Shown: positions 27,193-37,309, counted from the stretch's first letter. The stretch is 64,000 bases of DNA from Aliarcobacter cryaerophilus ATCC 43158 (GCF_003660105.1 NZ_CP032823.1:1942910-2006909); one strand, 5' to 3'. Numbers and translations are program-made. Notes: generated from the sequence alone by a model not told the origin.

Positions 27193-28169
27193 AAAAAATA
27201 TTCTTAACTCTATTACTTATAACTTTAAATCTTAGTTCAAATCCAATTGATGCTAAACAACTATTCAATATTGAAAAAATAAAAGTGAAAAAAGAGAGTT
27301 TTAAAAAATCAAAAGAGTTTTATGGAATTACAAAATTAAATGAGAGTAAAACAATAGATATTGTAAGTAGATTTGATGGATATATTACACATTTAAATGC
27401 AAATACAAATTATATGACCATAAAAAAAGGTGAAAATTTATATTCTATTTATTCAAGCGATATTGCATCAATAAAAGCTGAGATTGAAATAGCAAAAGAT
27501 TTAAATAAAAATTTATACGATAAAGCAAATAGTAAATTAGAAAATTTTGATATAAAAAATGCCAAGTTTGTAAACAATGAAGTAGTTATAAGTTCACCAA
27601 TTTCAGGAATAATCACACAAAAGAATATAAATAATAAATCTTATGTAGAAAAAGGAAAAACTCTTTTTCAAATTTCATCACTTGAAGATATTTGGTTTGT
27701 AGCTTCTATATATCAAGAAGATTTGAGTTTTTTAAAGCCAAATATGAATGCAATAATAAAACTTGATGGAGTAGAAGAACCAATAATAGCAAAAATAGAT
27801 TTTATATATCCAGTTTTTAATGAAGAGAAAAAAACAGTTGATATAAGATTTGTTATAGAAAATTCACAAAATAAGATTCTGCCTTCAATGTTTGGAAAAG
27901 TAAAAATTGAAGATAAAAGTAACGATATTTTGGTTTTACCAAAAAGTGCAGTTATTAAAAAATCAAACTCTTATTATGTTTTTATTCCAAAAGAAAATGG
28001 AGAGTTTACTCCTAAAAAAATAGAGGCAAAAAGAGTAAGTGGTGATAAATATCAAATTTTAAGTGGTTTAACTCTTGATGAGGAAGTTATAAATAACTCT
28101 TTATTTTTATACGATGCTGATGCTATGACAAATAGACTTTATGATGAAACTTCCGATGAGGAGTGGTAA
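27189..28169 (+). CDS. RND efflux periplasmic adaptor (CusB-like membrane fusion protein)
   Basis: A 326-aa protein with a signal peptide (~1-22). An MFP core follows: lipoyl halves around FDGYITHLNANTNYMTIKKGENLY and VISSPISGIITQKNINNKSYVEKGKTLF, a short helical hairpin (~90-130), a beta-barrel (LEDIWFVASIYQEDLSFL) and a membrane-proximal part. The IWFVASIYQED motif is common in CusB/CzcB-type heavy-metal adaptors. It is shorter than E. coli CusB (~400 aa). Confidence 0.88.
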   Translation: MKKIFLTLLLITLNLSSNPIDAKQLFNIEKIKVKKESFKKSKEFYGITKLNESKTIDIVSRFDGYITHLNANTNYMTIKKGENLYSIYSSDIASIKAEIEIAKDLNKNLYDKANSKLENFDIKNAKFVNNEVVISSPISGIITQKNINNKSYVEKGKTLFQISSLEDIWFVASIYQEDLSFLKPNMNAIIKLDGVEEPIIAKIDFIYPVFNEEKKTVDIRFVIENSQNKILPSMFGKVKIEDKSNDILVLPKSAVIKKSNSYYVFIPKENGEFTPKKIEAKRVSGDKYQILSGLTLDEEVINNSLFLYDADAMTNRLYDETSDEEW

Positions 28170-28171
28170 AA

Positions 28172-31100
28172 ATGGTTGAAAGAATAATTGATTTAAGTGT
28201 AAAAAACCGTTTTATTATAATTTTTATTACTCTAGTATTAGCTTTTGGCTCAATATATGCTATAAAAAATACAAGTCTTGATGCAATTCCTGATTTATCA
28301 GCAAATCAAGTAATAATTGAAGTTGAATGGAGTAATCAAAGTGCAAAGACAATAGAAGAACAAATATCATATCCACTAATTTCAAATCTTATGAGTCTTC
28401 CAAAAATTGAAACAATAAGAGCTATGAGCAGTTTTTCAACTTCTATGATATATGTAATTTTCAAAGATGGAGTTGATTTATATGATGCACGAAGCAGAAT
28501 ATTAGAACAACTATCAACTTTACAAGGAACATTTCCCTCTCTTGCAAAAGTAAAACTAGGACCTGATGCTTCAGGTGTTGGTTGGGCTTATGAGTATGCA
28601 CTAAAATCAAAAAATAGAAGTCTTGATGAGCTTAGAACTTTGCAAGACTATTTTTATAAATTTGCACTTTTAGGAGTTGATGGTGTTAGTGAAGTAGCAT
28701 CAGTTGGTGGATTTGTACGAAACTATGAAATTACACTAAATCAAGATAGATTAGTGCAATATGATTTAGGTATAGAAGAGATTAAAGAGGCAATTGTTAA
28801 AAATAACAATGATAGTGGAGCTAGAGTAATACTTGAAAATGGTTATGAACAAATTATTAGTGCAAGAGCATATTTAAAATCTAAAAAAGATATTGAAAAT
28901 ATAACTATAAAGACTCAAAATAATACACCTTTAAAAATAAAAGATATAGCAGAAGTTAATCTTACTTCAAATGATAGAAGAGGAGTTGCTGAACTAAATG
29001 GTGAAGGTGAGGTTGTTGGAGGAATTGTAGTAACTAGATATGGTGTTGATGTTCATAGTGTAATTAAAAATGTAAAAGCGAAATTACATTCTTTAAATAT
29101 TGATGATGTTGAAATAGTTGAGGTTTATGATAGAACATCTTTAATAGATGCAGCAATTGATACTTTAAAAAGAACTTTGATTGAAGAGTCAATTATTGTT
29201 ATGTTAATAGTTGCAATATTTTTATTCCATTTTAGAAGTGCTTTAATTATAATCATTACACTTCCTTTAACTGTAATGATTAGTTTTTTGCTTATGAAGT
29301 TATTTAATATTGGCTCAAATATTATGAGTTTAGGTGGAATTGCAATTGCAATTGGAGCAATGGTTGATGCAACAATAGTAATGGTTGAAAACGCTCATAA
29401 ACATCTTCAAGGAAAAGAAAATATAACAAAAGATGAGAGAATAGAGATAATATTATCTTCCGCAAAACAAGTTGGACGACCTATTTTCTTCGCCCTACTT
29501 TTAGTTGTTGTCTCTTTTTTACCAATTTTTGCACTAAGTGGACAAGAAGGAAAACTATTTTCACCACTTGCTTTTACAAAAACATTTGCCATGTTAAGTG
29601 GTGCAATACTTTCAATTACCCTAGTTCCAATTTTGATGATATATTTTATAAAAGGTAAAATTATCAAAGAAGATAAAAATATCTTAAATAGTTTTTTTAT
29701 AAAAATTTATTCACCAATATTAAGATTGAGTTTAAAATTAAAATACTTCGTGGTTACTATATTTTTTATAATTATAATTTTTGCATTATATACATATTCA
29801 AAACAAAAATGGGAGTTTATGCCCACACTAAATGAGGCAACATTTATGTATATGCCTGTAACTCCTTATGGAATTGGAGCTGATTTGGCAAAAGAGTTGG
29901 CACAAAAAACAAATATGGTTATAAAATCTTTTCCAGAAGTACAAAATGCTTTTGCAAAAGCTGGACGAGCAGCAACTGCAACTGATCCAGCACCACTTGC
30001 TATGATTGAAACAATTATTACTTTTAAACCACAATCACAGTGGAGAGAAGGGATGACTTATAAAAAATTAATTGATGAGATGGATAAAAAACTTCAAATT
30101 CCAGGTCTTATAAATACATGGACATATCCAATAAAAGGTAGAATTGATATGTTACTTACAGGAATTAGAACACCTTTGGGAATAAAGCTTTATGGTAAAG
30201 ATTTAGAAGTTTTACAAGAAGAGAGCTCAAAAATAGAGAATATTTTGAAAAAATATGAAGGCTCTATGAGTGTTAGTGCAGATAAAATAAATCAAGGATA
30301 TTATTTAAATATAAAAATAGATGATGAAGAAATAAGTAGATACAACATAAATAAAAACACTATTTTAGAAACTTTAAGCATTGGAGTTGGAGCTGAACAA
30401 TTAACTCTATTTTTAGATAATTTAGAGAGATATCCAATAAGCTTAAGATATGAATCACAATATAGAGAAGATATAAAAGCATTAGAAAATCTTCAAATAA
30501 AAACTAATTTAGGATTTAAACCACTTAAAACATTTGCCTCTTTATCGTATGAAGAGAGTCCTTCAATAATACAATCAGAAAAAGCACTTAAAGTTGCTTA
30601 TGTTTATATTAGTCCAAAAAGTGATTTCTCTATACAACAATATAAAGATGATGCAAATAAGCTTTTAAAAGATTTAAAACTACCAGATGGTTACTATTTT
30701 GAATGGTCAGGACAAAGTGAGTTTTTACAACAAGCAATGACTAAATTAAGCTTTATTATACCAATAGTTTTAATGTTTATATTCATTTTAATTTATATGG
30801 CACTAAAGAATTTGAAATATACATTAATAATATTTTGTACACTTCCTTTTGCTTTAAGTGGTGGAGTATTTTATATAGAATATTTAGGATTTAATATCTC
30901 TATTGCTGTTATTGTTGGCTTTATGGCTCTTTTAGGAGTAGCTGCTGAAACTTCTATTGTTATGATGCTATATTTAGATGTTGCATATAAAAATATTAAA
31001 GAAAAAACAAATATTGCACTAAAAGATGCAATATATCATGGAGCTGTTTTAAGACTTCGACCAAAGTTAATGACTCTTTTTGCAATACTTGGAGGACTTA

Positions 31101-31258
31101 TCCCTATTATGTATATTGATTCAGTGGGAAGTGAAGTGATGCAAAGAGTTGCTGCTCCTATGATTGGTGGAATGTTAAGTTCAACTATTTTAACTTTAAT
31201 TATAATCCCTGCTATTTTTTATCTAGTAATATTAAAAAAAGATAAAATAATTGATTAA
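28172..31258 (+). CDS. cusA: Heavy-metal efflux RND pump (CusA-like)
   Basis: A 1028-aa inner-membrane proton antiporter. I chose the ATG at 28172, after GAGGAG; the GTG at 28163 is nine bases upstream. The HME signature in TM4 is GGIAIAIGAMVDATIVMVENAH. The periplasmic part contains GRAATATDPAPLAMIETI and GRIDMLLTGIRTPLGIK, very close to the E. coli CusA segments carrying pore methionines. This favours Cu(I)/Ag(I) over Zn/Co/Cd. The substrate remains inference. Confidence 0.9.
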   Translation: MVERIIDLSVKNRFIIIFITLVLAFGSIYAIKNTSLDAIPDLSANQVIIEVEWSNQSAKTIEEQISYPLISNLMSLPKIETIRAMSSFSTSMIYVIFKDGVDLYDARSRILEQLSTLQGTFPSLAKVKLGPDASGVGWAYEYALKSKNRSLDELRTLQDYFYKFALLGVDGVSEVASVGGFVRNYEITLNQDRLVQYDLGIEEIKEAIVKNNNDSGARVILENGYEQIISARAYLKSKKDIENITIKTQNNTPLKIKDIAEVNLTSNDRRGVAELNGEGEVVGGIVVTRYGVDVHSVIKNVKAKLHSLNIDDVEIVEVYDRTSLIDAAIDTLKRTLIEESIIVMLIVAIFLFHFRSALIIIITLPLTVMISFLLMKLFNIGSNIMSLGGIAIAIGAMVDATIVMVENAHKHLQGKENITKDERIEIILSSAKQVGRPIFFALLLVVVSFLPIFALSGQEGKLFSPLAFTKTFAMLSGAILSITLVPILMIYFIKGKIIKEDKNILNSFFIKIYSPILRLSLKLKYFVVTIFFIIIIFALYTYSKQKWEFMPTLNEATFMYMPVTPYGIGADLAKELAQKTNMVIKSFPEVQNAFAKAGRAATATDPAPLAMIETIITFKPQSQWREGMTYKKLIDEMDKKLQIPGLINTWTYPIKGRIDMLLTGIRTPLGIKLYGKDLEVLQEESSKIENILKKYEGSMSVSADKINQGYYLNIKIDDEEISRYNINKNTILETLSIGVGAEQLTLFLDNLERYPISLRYESQYREDIKALENLQIKTNLGFKPLKTFASLSYEESPSIIQSEKALKVAYVYISPKSDFSIQQYKDDANKLLKDLKLPDGYYFEWSGQSEFLQQAMTKLSFIIPIVLMFIFILIYMALKNLKYTLIIFCTLPFALSGGVFYIEYLGFNISIAVIVGFMALLGVAAETSIVMMLYLDVAYKNIKEKTNIALKDAIYHGAVLRLRPKLMTLFAILGGLIPIMYIDSVGSEVMQRVAAPMIGGMLSSTILTLIIIPAIFYLVILKKDKIID

Positions 31259-31317
31259 TAATTGATTAATTATAAAAATATAGAATTAAATTGTTAATAA
31301 AAAATAAAGGAGATAGA

Positions 31318-31881
31318 ATGAAAATGTTATCAAAGATTGCTAGTGGGATGATATTATCGACAGGTTTGCTAATGGCTGCTTCATATAGCGTGGATAATCC
31401 GCACTCAAATGTAGGGTTTACTGTAAAACATATGATGGTTACAAATGTTCATGGAAAATTTACATCTTATGATGCAAAAGTTGAATTTGATGATGCTACT
31501 AAAACATTTAAAAAATTAGTTGCAAATGTTGATACAAAATCAATTGATACAGGAATTGAAAAAAGAGATACTCACTTAAGAAGTGATGATTTTTTTGCTG
31601 TTGAAAAGTTTCCTAAAATGACATTTGAAATGACATCTTATAAAGCAGATGGTGACAATGGAAAAATGACAGGAAATTTAACTATTAGAGGAATTACAAA
31701 ATCAGTAGTTTTAGAAGTTGAAGATATATCTATCTTAGGGGATAAAGTTGGTTTTTCTATTGAAGGAAAAATTAATCGTCAAGATTTCGATCTAAAATGG
31801 AATAAGGCAATAGAACTAGGTGGTGTAGCAGTTTCAGACGAAGTAAAAATAAAAGTTGATATTGAAGCTAAAAAACAATAA
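31318..31881 (+). CDS. YceI-family periplasmic lipocalin-like protein
   Basis: A 187-aa protein. The start at 31318 (ATGAAAATG) follows AAAGGAGA; a TTG at 31291 would add nine residues before the signal peptide. After the signal (~1-21), NPHSNVGFTVKHMMVTNVHGKF is the typical YceI opening. TGNLTIRGITKSVVLEVE and INRQDFDLKWN are conserved strands. The barrel binds isoprenoids or amphiphiles; the role is not defined. It stands alone, 59 nt after the RND gene, and may be a separate transcript. Confidence 0.92.
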   Translation: MKMLSKIASGMILSTGLLMAASYSVDNPHSNVGFTVKHMMVTNVHGKFTSYDAKVEFDDATKTFKKLVANVDTKSIDTGIEKRDTHLRSDDFFAVEKFPKMTFEMTSYKADGDNGKMTGNLTIRGITKSVVLEVEDISILGDKVGFSIEGKINRQDFDLKWNKAIELGGVAVSDEVKIKVDIEAKKQ

Positions 31882-31888
31882 ATGAGAT

Positions 31889-31918
31889 ACAAAGTAGGAT
31901 TAGTAACTCCTACTTTGT
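31889..31918. terminator. Hairpin between convergent YceI and trpB genes
   Basis: ACAAAGTAGGA (31889-31899), 8-nt loop, TCCTACTTTGT (31908-31918): a perfect 11-bp stem between two converging genes. T-runs are weak on both sides, so strength is uncertain. Confidence 0.65.
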
Positions 31919-31921
31919 AAT

Positions 31922-33127
31922 CTAATCTTTGGGATAATTCTCAATTATAAAATCTATATCTTTATCACCTCTTCCACTAAGGTTTACTAAAATTGATTTT
32001 CCACTATTCTCTTTTGCCCATTTCATAGCAAAAGCAACAGCATGTGCAGATTCAAGTGCTGGAATAATTCCTTCACATCTTGAAAGTGTATAAAATGCTT
32101 CAACAGCCTCTTCATCACTACAAAGCCCTACTTTAGTTCTTCCAATACTATTTAAATATGCATGTTCAGGACCAACAGATGGATAATCTATCCCACTTGC
32201 TATTGAGTGAACAGGGGCTGGTTCTCCATTTTCATCAATTAGCATAATAGAGTTAAATCCATGCATTACTCCCTCTTTTCCATAAGTAATACTTGCACTA
32301 TGTTCTCCCAAATTAGAACCTTTTCCAGCTGGTTCTATTGCATATAAATCTACACTATCTTCAATAAAAGCACTAAATATTCCCATAGCATTACTTCCAC
32401 CACCAACACAAGCAGTTACAACATCTGGAAGTTTTCCAGTCATCTCAAAAAATTGCTCTTTTGATTCAATCCCAATAATACTTTGAAAATCTCTAATCAT
32501 TTTAGGAAATGGATGAGGACCAACCACACTTCCTATTGCAAACATTTGAGTTTTTGTATCTTTTAAATAACTCTCAAAAGCACTATCTACAGCCTCTTTT
32601 AAAGTTTTTAAACCTTTTGTAACAGGTACTATTTTGGCACCTAATATTTTCATTTTTACAACATTTGGATGCTCTTTTTTAATATCAACTTCACCCATAT
32701 GTATTTCACACTCTAATCCAAAATATGCCGCTGCCGTTGCTAATGCAACGCCGTGTTGCCCAGCTCCTGTTTCAGCTATAACTCTTTTTTTACCCAAATA
32801 TTTAGCAAGTAAAACTTCTGCCATACAGTGATTTAATTTATGAGCTCCTGTATGATTTAAATCTTCTCTTTTTAGATATATTCTAGCACCTGCCATCAAA
32901 TTTGATAAATTATTGCAATATGTAATTGGAGTTGGTCTTCCTTGATAATATTTTCTAATTTTTTTTAGCTCATTTATAAATTCAAAAGAGTTTGATAATT
33001 TATTATAAGCTTCATTTATCTCATTAAATGGAAGTTCAAGTTGTGGTGGAATAAAAGATCCTCCAAATTTACCAAAATATCCATTTTCATCTGGAAAACT
33101 TTGCAAATATGGCTTTTGTTTCTGCAT
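31922..33127 (-). CDS. trpB: Tryptophan synthase beta chain, stand-alone copy
   Basis: A 401-aa PLP enzyme that joins indole and serine. The PLP lysine is Lys97 in [14 protein letters not shown]. Conserved [20 protein letters not shown], and SGRGDKD follow. The PLP-lysine context HKLNHC differs from the usual HKINN of TrpA-partnered enzymes. No trpA or other trp gene is near. It could be the sole TrpB, or a second copy that salvages indole. Confidence 0.88.
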   Translation of the reverse strand: MQKQKPYLQSFPDENGYFGKFGGSFIPPQLELPFNEINEAYNKLSNSFEFINELKKIRKYYQGRPTPITYCNNLSNLMAGARIYLKREDLNHTGAHKLNHCMAEVLLAKYLGKKRVIAETGAGQHGVALATAAAYFGLECEIHMGEVDIKKEHPNVVKMKILGAKIVPVTKGLKTLKEAVDSAFESYLKDTKTQMFAIGSVVGPHPFPKMIRDFQSIIGIESKEQFFEMTGKLPDVVTACVGGGSNAMGIFSAFIEDSVDLYAIEPAGKGSNLGEHSASITYGKEGVMHGFNSIMLIDENGEPAPVHSIASGIDYPSVGPEHAYLNSIGRTKVGLCSDEEAVEAFYTLSRCEGIIPALESAHAVAFAMKWAKENSGKSILVNLSGRGDKDIDFIIENYPKD

Positions 33128-33190
33128 TTAAGTACCTTTCAAATAAAATACAAAAATATTATCATATTTTAAATAATTTTAGGGGTAGAT

Positions 33191-34483
33191 ATGAAGATAG
33201 TTTTTTTTGGTGTTGGCGCTGTTTGTAGTGTTATGGCAACTTTGTTAGATGAACTTTCTAACAAAAGTAAACAAAAAGATATAAATTTTATATTTGTGGT
33301 AAGAAATATAAAAAAAGCTCAAGCTCATTTTTTCAAAAATAGTAATGTTTTGAATAAATCGGATTTTTTAGAAATAAAGCATTTTGAAGAGATTTTTGAA
33401 GATAGTAAAAAATATGAAAATTATCTAAAAAATAGTGATATTTTTATAAATAGTTCTACTCCATCTTTTAATCTACCTATTATGAATTTAGCTTTGAAAT
33501 ACAATACAAATTATGCTGATTTAGCAAGTGATATTTATAAAGATGAGATAATATCAACACTTAAATTTGATCAACAAAATTTAGAAAATGAGTTTAAATA
33601 TAAGAATTTATTTGCTTTAATAAATCTTGGAATTTCTCCTGGAATTACAAATTTTTTAATTGGTGAAAAAATACACTCTTTAAAAAATCTTCCTTATGAA
33701 GTTAAAATTAAAAAATTAGAGATTAATCTTTTAGAAGAGATTCAATCAAAAAAACTAATCTTTTCGTGGTCACCAAAAGTAGCTATTGATGAGCTTGCAT
33801 TTCCTCCAGTTTTTTTTAAAAAAAATAGACCAAAAACTATTGAACCATTTTCAAAATCAAAAGTATATAAATTTCCATATTTTAGGAATTTTGTAGATAT
33901 TTATCCAGTTTTTCAAGAGGAATTAATATCTCTAAAACAAAGTTTTCATCAAATTGAAAATCTTAAATTATTTGTTGGTGGAAGTGAAATTGAACTTATG
34001 AAAAATTTATACCAACTAAACTTATTCTCAAATAAATATTGCTATGAAAACAGTGATTCTAAAATATCTATTAATACAATTATCAAAAATATAGTTCCAA
34101 AAATGAAAAGTCCTGAAATTGTTGAAGATTATATAAAGAAAAAAACAATTAAATATGCTGAATTTTCAGCAGTTGCTGATATATATTTAGAAATTTTATA
34201 TCCTCAAAATGATGAAAAAATAAGAACTATAGAATCAGTTGGTCTATCTTTTAACAAGTATAGAGAACTTTTAAAAACACCTTACTCAGGTTCTACTTAT
34301 GTATCTTATCCAACAGGAGTTGCAGCTGGAATTTTAATTTACTATTCATTATTAAATAAAAAGAGTTTAGGTGGGGTAATTTTAAGTGAAAATCTTCCAG
34401 AACTTTTTGAACATACTACAAATGATATTATAAAAAGAGAGCTAGGAAACTATAAAATAAATCTAATAAACCAGATTAAATAG
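33191..34483 (+). CDS. Saccharopine dehydrogenase-like NAD(P)-binding protein
   Basis: A 430-aa protein with an N-terminal Rossmann fold (MKIVFFGVGAVCSVMATLLDEL; motif GVGAVC in place of GxGxxG). It then has NSSTPSFNLPIMNLALKYNTNYADLASD, the typical saccharopine-dehydrogenase-like segment after the cofactor site. The C-terminal domain is divergent (SGSTYVSYPTGVAAGIL). The reaction is unknown. It lies 71 nt upstream of a class V aminotransferase gene on the same strand, so the two may act on one amino acid. Confidence 0.7.
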   Translation: MKIVFFGVGAVCSVMATLLDELSNKSKQKDINFIFVVRNIKKAQAHFFKNSNVLNKSDFLEIKHFEEIFEDSKKYENYLKNSDIFINSSTPSFNLPIMNLALKYNTNYADLASDIYKDEIISTLKFDQQNLENEFKYKNLFALINLGISPGITNFLIGEKIHSLKNLPYEVKIKKLEINLLEEIQSKKLIFSWSPKVAIDELAFPPVFFKKNRPKTIEPFSKSKVYKFPYFRNFVDIYPVFQEELISLKQSFHQIENLKLFVGGSEIELMKNLYQLNLFSNKYCYENSDSKISINTIIKNIVPKMKSPEIVEDYIKKKTIKYAEFSAVADIYLEILYPQNDEKIRTIESVGLSFNKYRELLKTPYSGSTYVSYPTGVAAGILIYYSLLNKKSLGGVILSENLPELFEHTTNDIIKRELGNYKINLINQIK

Positions 34484-34554
34484 TTCTAAAATATAAATAA
34501 GATAAAATTATAGATTATATAAATTTTATAAATAATTTTAAAAAGAAGAGTTTT

Positions 34555-35862
34555 ATGCAAAAAGATATTTTTAGACCATTTTTAAATGAAAATATTGATA
34601 AATTAAATTTCCTTAGATATAACACAATAGGTAAAAATAAAGAGAGATATTTTGATTTCACAGCTTCAGGTCTTGCTTTTAGACAAATTGAAAATAGAAT
34701 ACATGAAGTTTTAGAAACTTATGCAAATACACACTCAAAAGAGAGTAGTAATGCAAAAATTACTACTAAATATTATGAAGAAGCCAGAGAAAGTTTACAA
34801 AAAAGTTTAGAACTTGATGATAGTTTTACTATTTTACCTTGTGGTTCAGGTGCAACAGGTGCTATAAAAAAGCTACAAGAGATTTTAGGACTTTATATTC
34901 CACCAAAAACCAAAGAGAGACTAAAAGAAAAAGGGCTAAAAATAGATAAAAAATCTATGCCTTTGGTAATTGTTGGACCTTATGAACACCACTCAAATGA
35001 GGTTAGTTTTAGAGAGAGTTTGGCACAAGTTAAAAGAGTGAAACTTAGAAAAGATGGTCTAATAGATCTCGAGCACCTAGAAAATATATTAGAAAAAAAC
35101 AAAAATCGTGAGATTATAGGCTCTTTTACAATAGCTTCAAATGTAAGTGGAATAATCACTTGCTACAAAAAAATATCAAATCTTTTGAGAAAATATAAAG
35201 CAACTGTATGTTTTGATGCAGCTGCAAGTAGTTCATACATGAATATCTCATCATCATATTATGATGCACTATTTTTATCTCCTCATAAACTCTTAGGAGG
35301 AGTTGGCTCTTGCGGAGTTTTAGTAGTTAAAAAATATTTAGTAGATACATCTTTACCACCAAGTTTTGCAGGTGGAGGAACAGTAAAATATGTAAATAAA
35401 AATAACCAAATATATGAAGAACAAATAGAAATAAGAGAAGATGCTGGAACTCCTGCAATTATTCAGTTCATCAGAGCTTCTTTAGCATATAAGTTAAGAA
35501 ATGAAATAGGCTTTGAATTTATAGAAAGTAGAAAGAAAGAGTTATATTTATATCTATTAGAAGAGTTAAAAAGTATCCAAAATCTACTTATTTATGGAAA
35601 TAAAAAGAGTCATAATATTGGTATTGTATCTTTTAATATAAAAGGTTTTAATCCTTACACATTATGTGAAAATCTTTCAAATAGTGGTTTTCAAACTAGA
35701 GCTGGATGTTCTTGTGCTGGACCTTACGGACATGATTTATTAGGACTTAAAAAAGTATCTATGAAAAATCGACCAGGTTGGCTTAGAGTTGGCGTTCACT
35801 ATATGCAAACAAAAGAGGAGATAAAAGCTTTGGTTGATGAGATTAAAAAGAGTTTGGTTTAA
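34555..35862 (+). CDS. Class V aminotransferase / cysteine desulfurase-like PLP protein
   Basis: A 435-aa fold-type I PLP enzyme. VCFDAAASS carries the PLP-ring Asp, and LSPHKLLGGVGSCGVL carries the Schiff-base Lys. Near the C-terminus GFQTRAGCSCAGPYGHDLLG carries cysteines in the place of the SufS/CsdA active-site Cys. However, it is longer at the N-terminus (FDFTASGLAFRQIENRIHEVL) and lacks the usual IscS/SufS context. It may be a desulfurase-like enzyme with another amino-acid substrate. Confidence 0.75.
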   Translation: MQKDIFRPFLNENIDKLNFLRYNTIGKNKERYFDFTASGLAFRQIENRIHEVLETYANTHSKESSNAKITTKYYEEARESLQKSLELDDSFTILPCGSGATGAIKKLQEILGLYIPPKTKERLKEKGLKIDKKSMPLVIVGPYEHHSNEVSFRESLAQVKRVKLRKDGLIDLEHLENILEKNKNREIIGSFTIASNVSGIITCYKKISNLLRKYKATVCFDAAASSSYMNISSSYYDALFLSPHKLLGGVGSCGVLVVKKYLVDTSLPPSFAGGGTVKYVNKNNQIYEEQIEIREDAGTPAIIQFIRASLAYKLRNEIGFEFIESRKKELYLYLLEELKSIQNLLIYGNKKSHNIGIVSFNIKGFNPYTLCENLSNSGFQTRAGCSCAGPYGHDLLGLKKVSMKNRPGWLRVGVHYMQTKEEIKALVDEIKKSLV

Positions 35863-35863
35863 T

Positions 35864-36054
35864 CTTAAAATTGAAGAGTTATTATTATTAGAGTTAGATA
35901 AAACAAGAACATATCTTATACAAAAAGCCGTAGGCAATTTATTTTGTTACATTAGATGACAATGATAAGTGATAAAATAATTTATGAGATAAAAGCTGGA
36001 AAATCTTAAATATTAAGTCTTTAAGATGTTGTAAAACAACTTGAATTAAAATAA
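35864..36054 (+). pseudogene. Decayed RHH/RelB-like antitoxin gene
   Basis: The ~300-base gap between 35863 and 36166 holds gene debris. One frame reads KIEELLLLELDKTRTYLIQK then AVGN and stops at 35957. A second frame continues with SDKIIYEIKAGKS, then ILSL and DVVKQLELK, broken by stops, ending at TAA 36052-36054. In order, these resemble the DNA-binding helix (KTRxYLIQKA) and C-terminal tail of RelB/CopG-type antitoxins. An ATG follows at 36055 (MFKVKVKIE, then stop), placed like the start of a toxin gene. Confidence 0.5.
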
Positions 36055-36166
36055 ATGTTTAAAGTAAAAGTTAAAATTGAATGAATACTTAGATAATTCA
36101 TCAAAAGATACAAACTATTAATTATCTATTTAAAAACTATTAACTCTAAATATCTATAATTCCTTT

Positions 36167-37309
36167 ATGAGTTTTATGATTTTCTTTTTAGTTTATTTTG
36201 TAGCATTTTTTCTTCAGACCTATACTATAAAAAAAAGATTTATAAATAAACTAAATTTTAGTCTTAAAACTAGGAAGTATTTTGGCTTTGCATTATATTT
36301 AACATTTTTTGGTGCTTTATTGTACCCAATGGCTAGATACTTTCCACTAGTGCCTAACTGGCTCTATTTTCTCCTTTCCCTACCAATTGGAGTGATTTTT
36401 TTAACATTTATTATCACTATTTTTCACGATATCATTTCAATTGGATTTAAAAAAGCTTTCAAAAAATCAAAAATATCAACACAAAGAAGAAATTTTTTCA
36501 AAAAGACTTTTGATATTGGTGCAACTTCTCTGATTCTTGCAACAAATATAAAAGCAGTTGACAATGCAAGACATATTGAGCTTGAAGTTGTAGATGTAGA
36601 AATTAAAAATTTAAAAAAACAATATAAAATAATACAACTAAGTGATATTCATATTGGTGGATTAATAGATAAAAAATTTATAGAAGATTTAGTAAAAAAA
36701 GTAAATATTTTAGATGGTGACCTTGTTGTAATAACTGGTGACCTTGTTGATACTAAATTAGAATTTGCAAAACCTGCTTTAGATGAACTAAAAAATATAA
36801 AATCAAAATATGGAACATTTTTTATAGTTGGAAATCATGAGTATTTTCACGGAGTTACTCCTATTATTGATTATGTAAATAATCTTGGAATTAAAGTTTT
36901 AGAAAATGAATCTGTATATATTGGTGATGAAAATCTTGGATTTAATTTAGCTGGAGTTTATGATATATTTGGAAATAAAATTGATTTTTTTAAACCAGAT
37001 ATTAATAAAGCTTTAGAAAATTGTAAAAACTCTCCAACCGTTCTTTTGGCTCATCAACCAAAATTTATTAAAACTCTTTCAAGCACATCGAATATTAATT
37101 TAATTTTATGTGGGCATACTCATGGAGGTCAGATTTTTCCATTTAATTTCTTAGTAAAACTTGATCAACCTTATGTAAAAGGTTTAAATGTACACAATGA
37201 AACAACTCAAGTATATGTAAATAAAGGAACAGGATTTTGGGGACCACCAATGAGACTTGGTGCTAGTAGTGAGATAACTATTTTAAATCTAAAAGAGGCA
37301 AAAGCCTAA
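36167..37309 (+). CDS. Membrane-anchored metallophosphoesterase (YkuE-like)
   Basis: A 380-aa protein. Three hydrophobic segments (~1-18, ~36-55, ~62-88) precede a calcineurin-like domain (~160-380). Metal-binding motifs are LSDIHIGG, VITGDLVD, VGNHEYFHG and CGHTHGGQ. Between them TQRRNFFKKTFDIGATSLI looks like a twin-arginine signal placed inside the protein. The phosphoesterase domain may therefore be exported. YkuE and YaeI relatives act at the envelope (YaeI on UDP-diacylglucosamine); the substrate here is unknown. Confidence 0.88.
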   Translation: MSFMIFFLVYFVAFFLQTYTIKKRFINKLNFSLKTRKYFGFALYLTFFGALLYPMARYFPLVPNWLYFLLSLPIGVIFLTFIITIFHDIISIGFKKAFKKSKISTQRRNFFKKTFDIGATSLILATNIKAVDNARHIELEVVDVEIKNLKKQYKIIQLSDIHIGGLIDKKFIEDLVKKVNILDGDLVVITGDLVDTKLEFAKPALDELKNIKSKYGTFFIVGNHEYFHGVTPIIDYVNNLGIKVLENESVYIGDENLGFNLAGVYDIFGNKIDFFKPDINKALENCKNSPTVLLAHQPKFIKTLSSTSNINLILCGHTHGGQIFPFNFLVKLDQPYVKGLNVHNETTQVYVNKGTGFWGPPMRLGASSEITILNLKEAKA

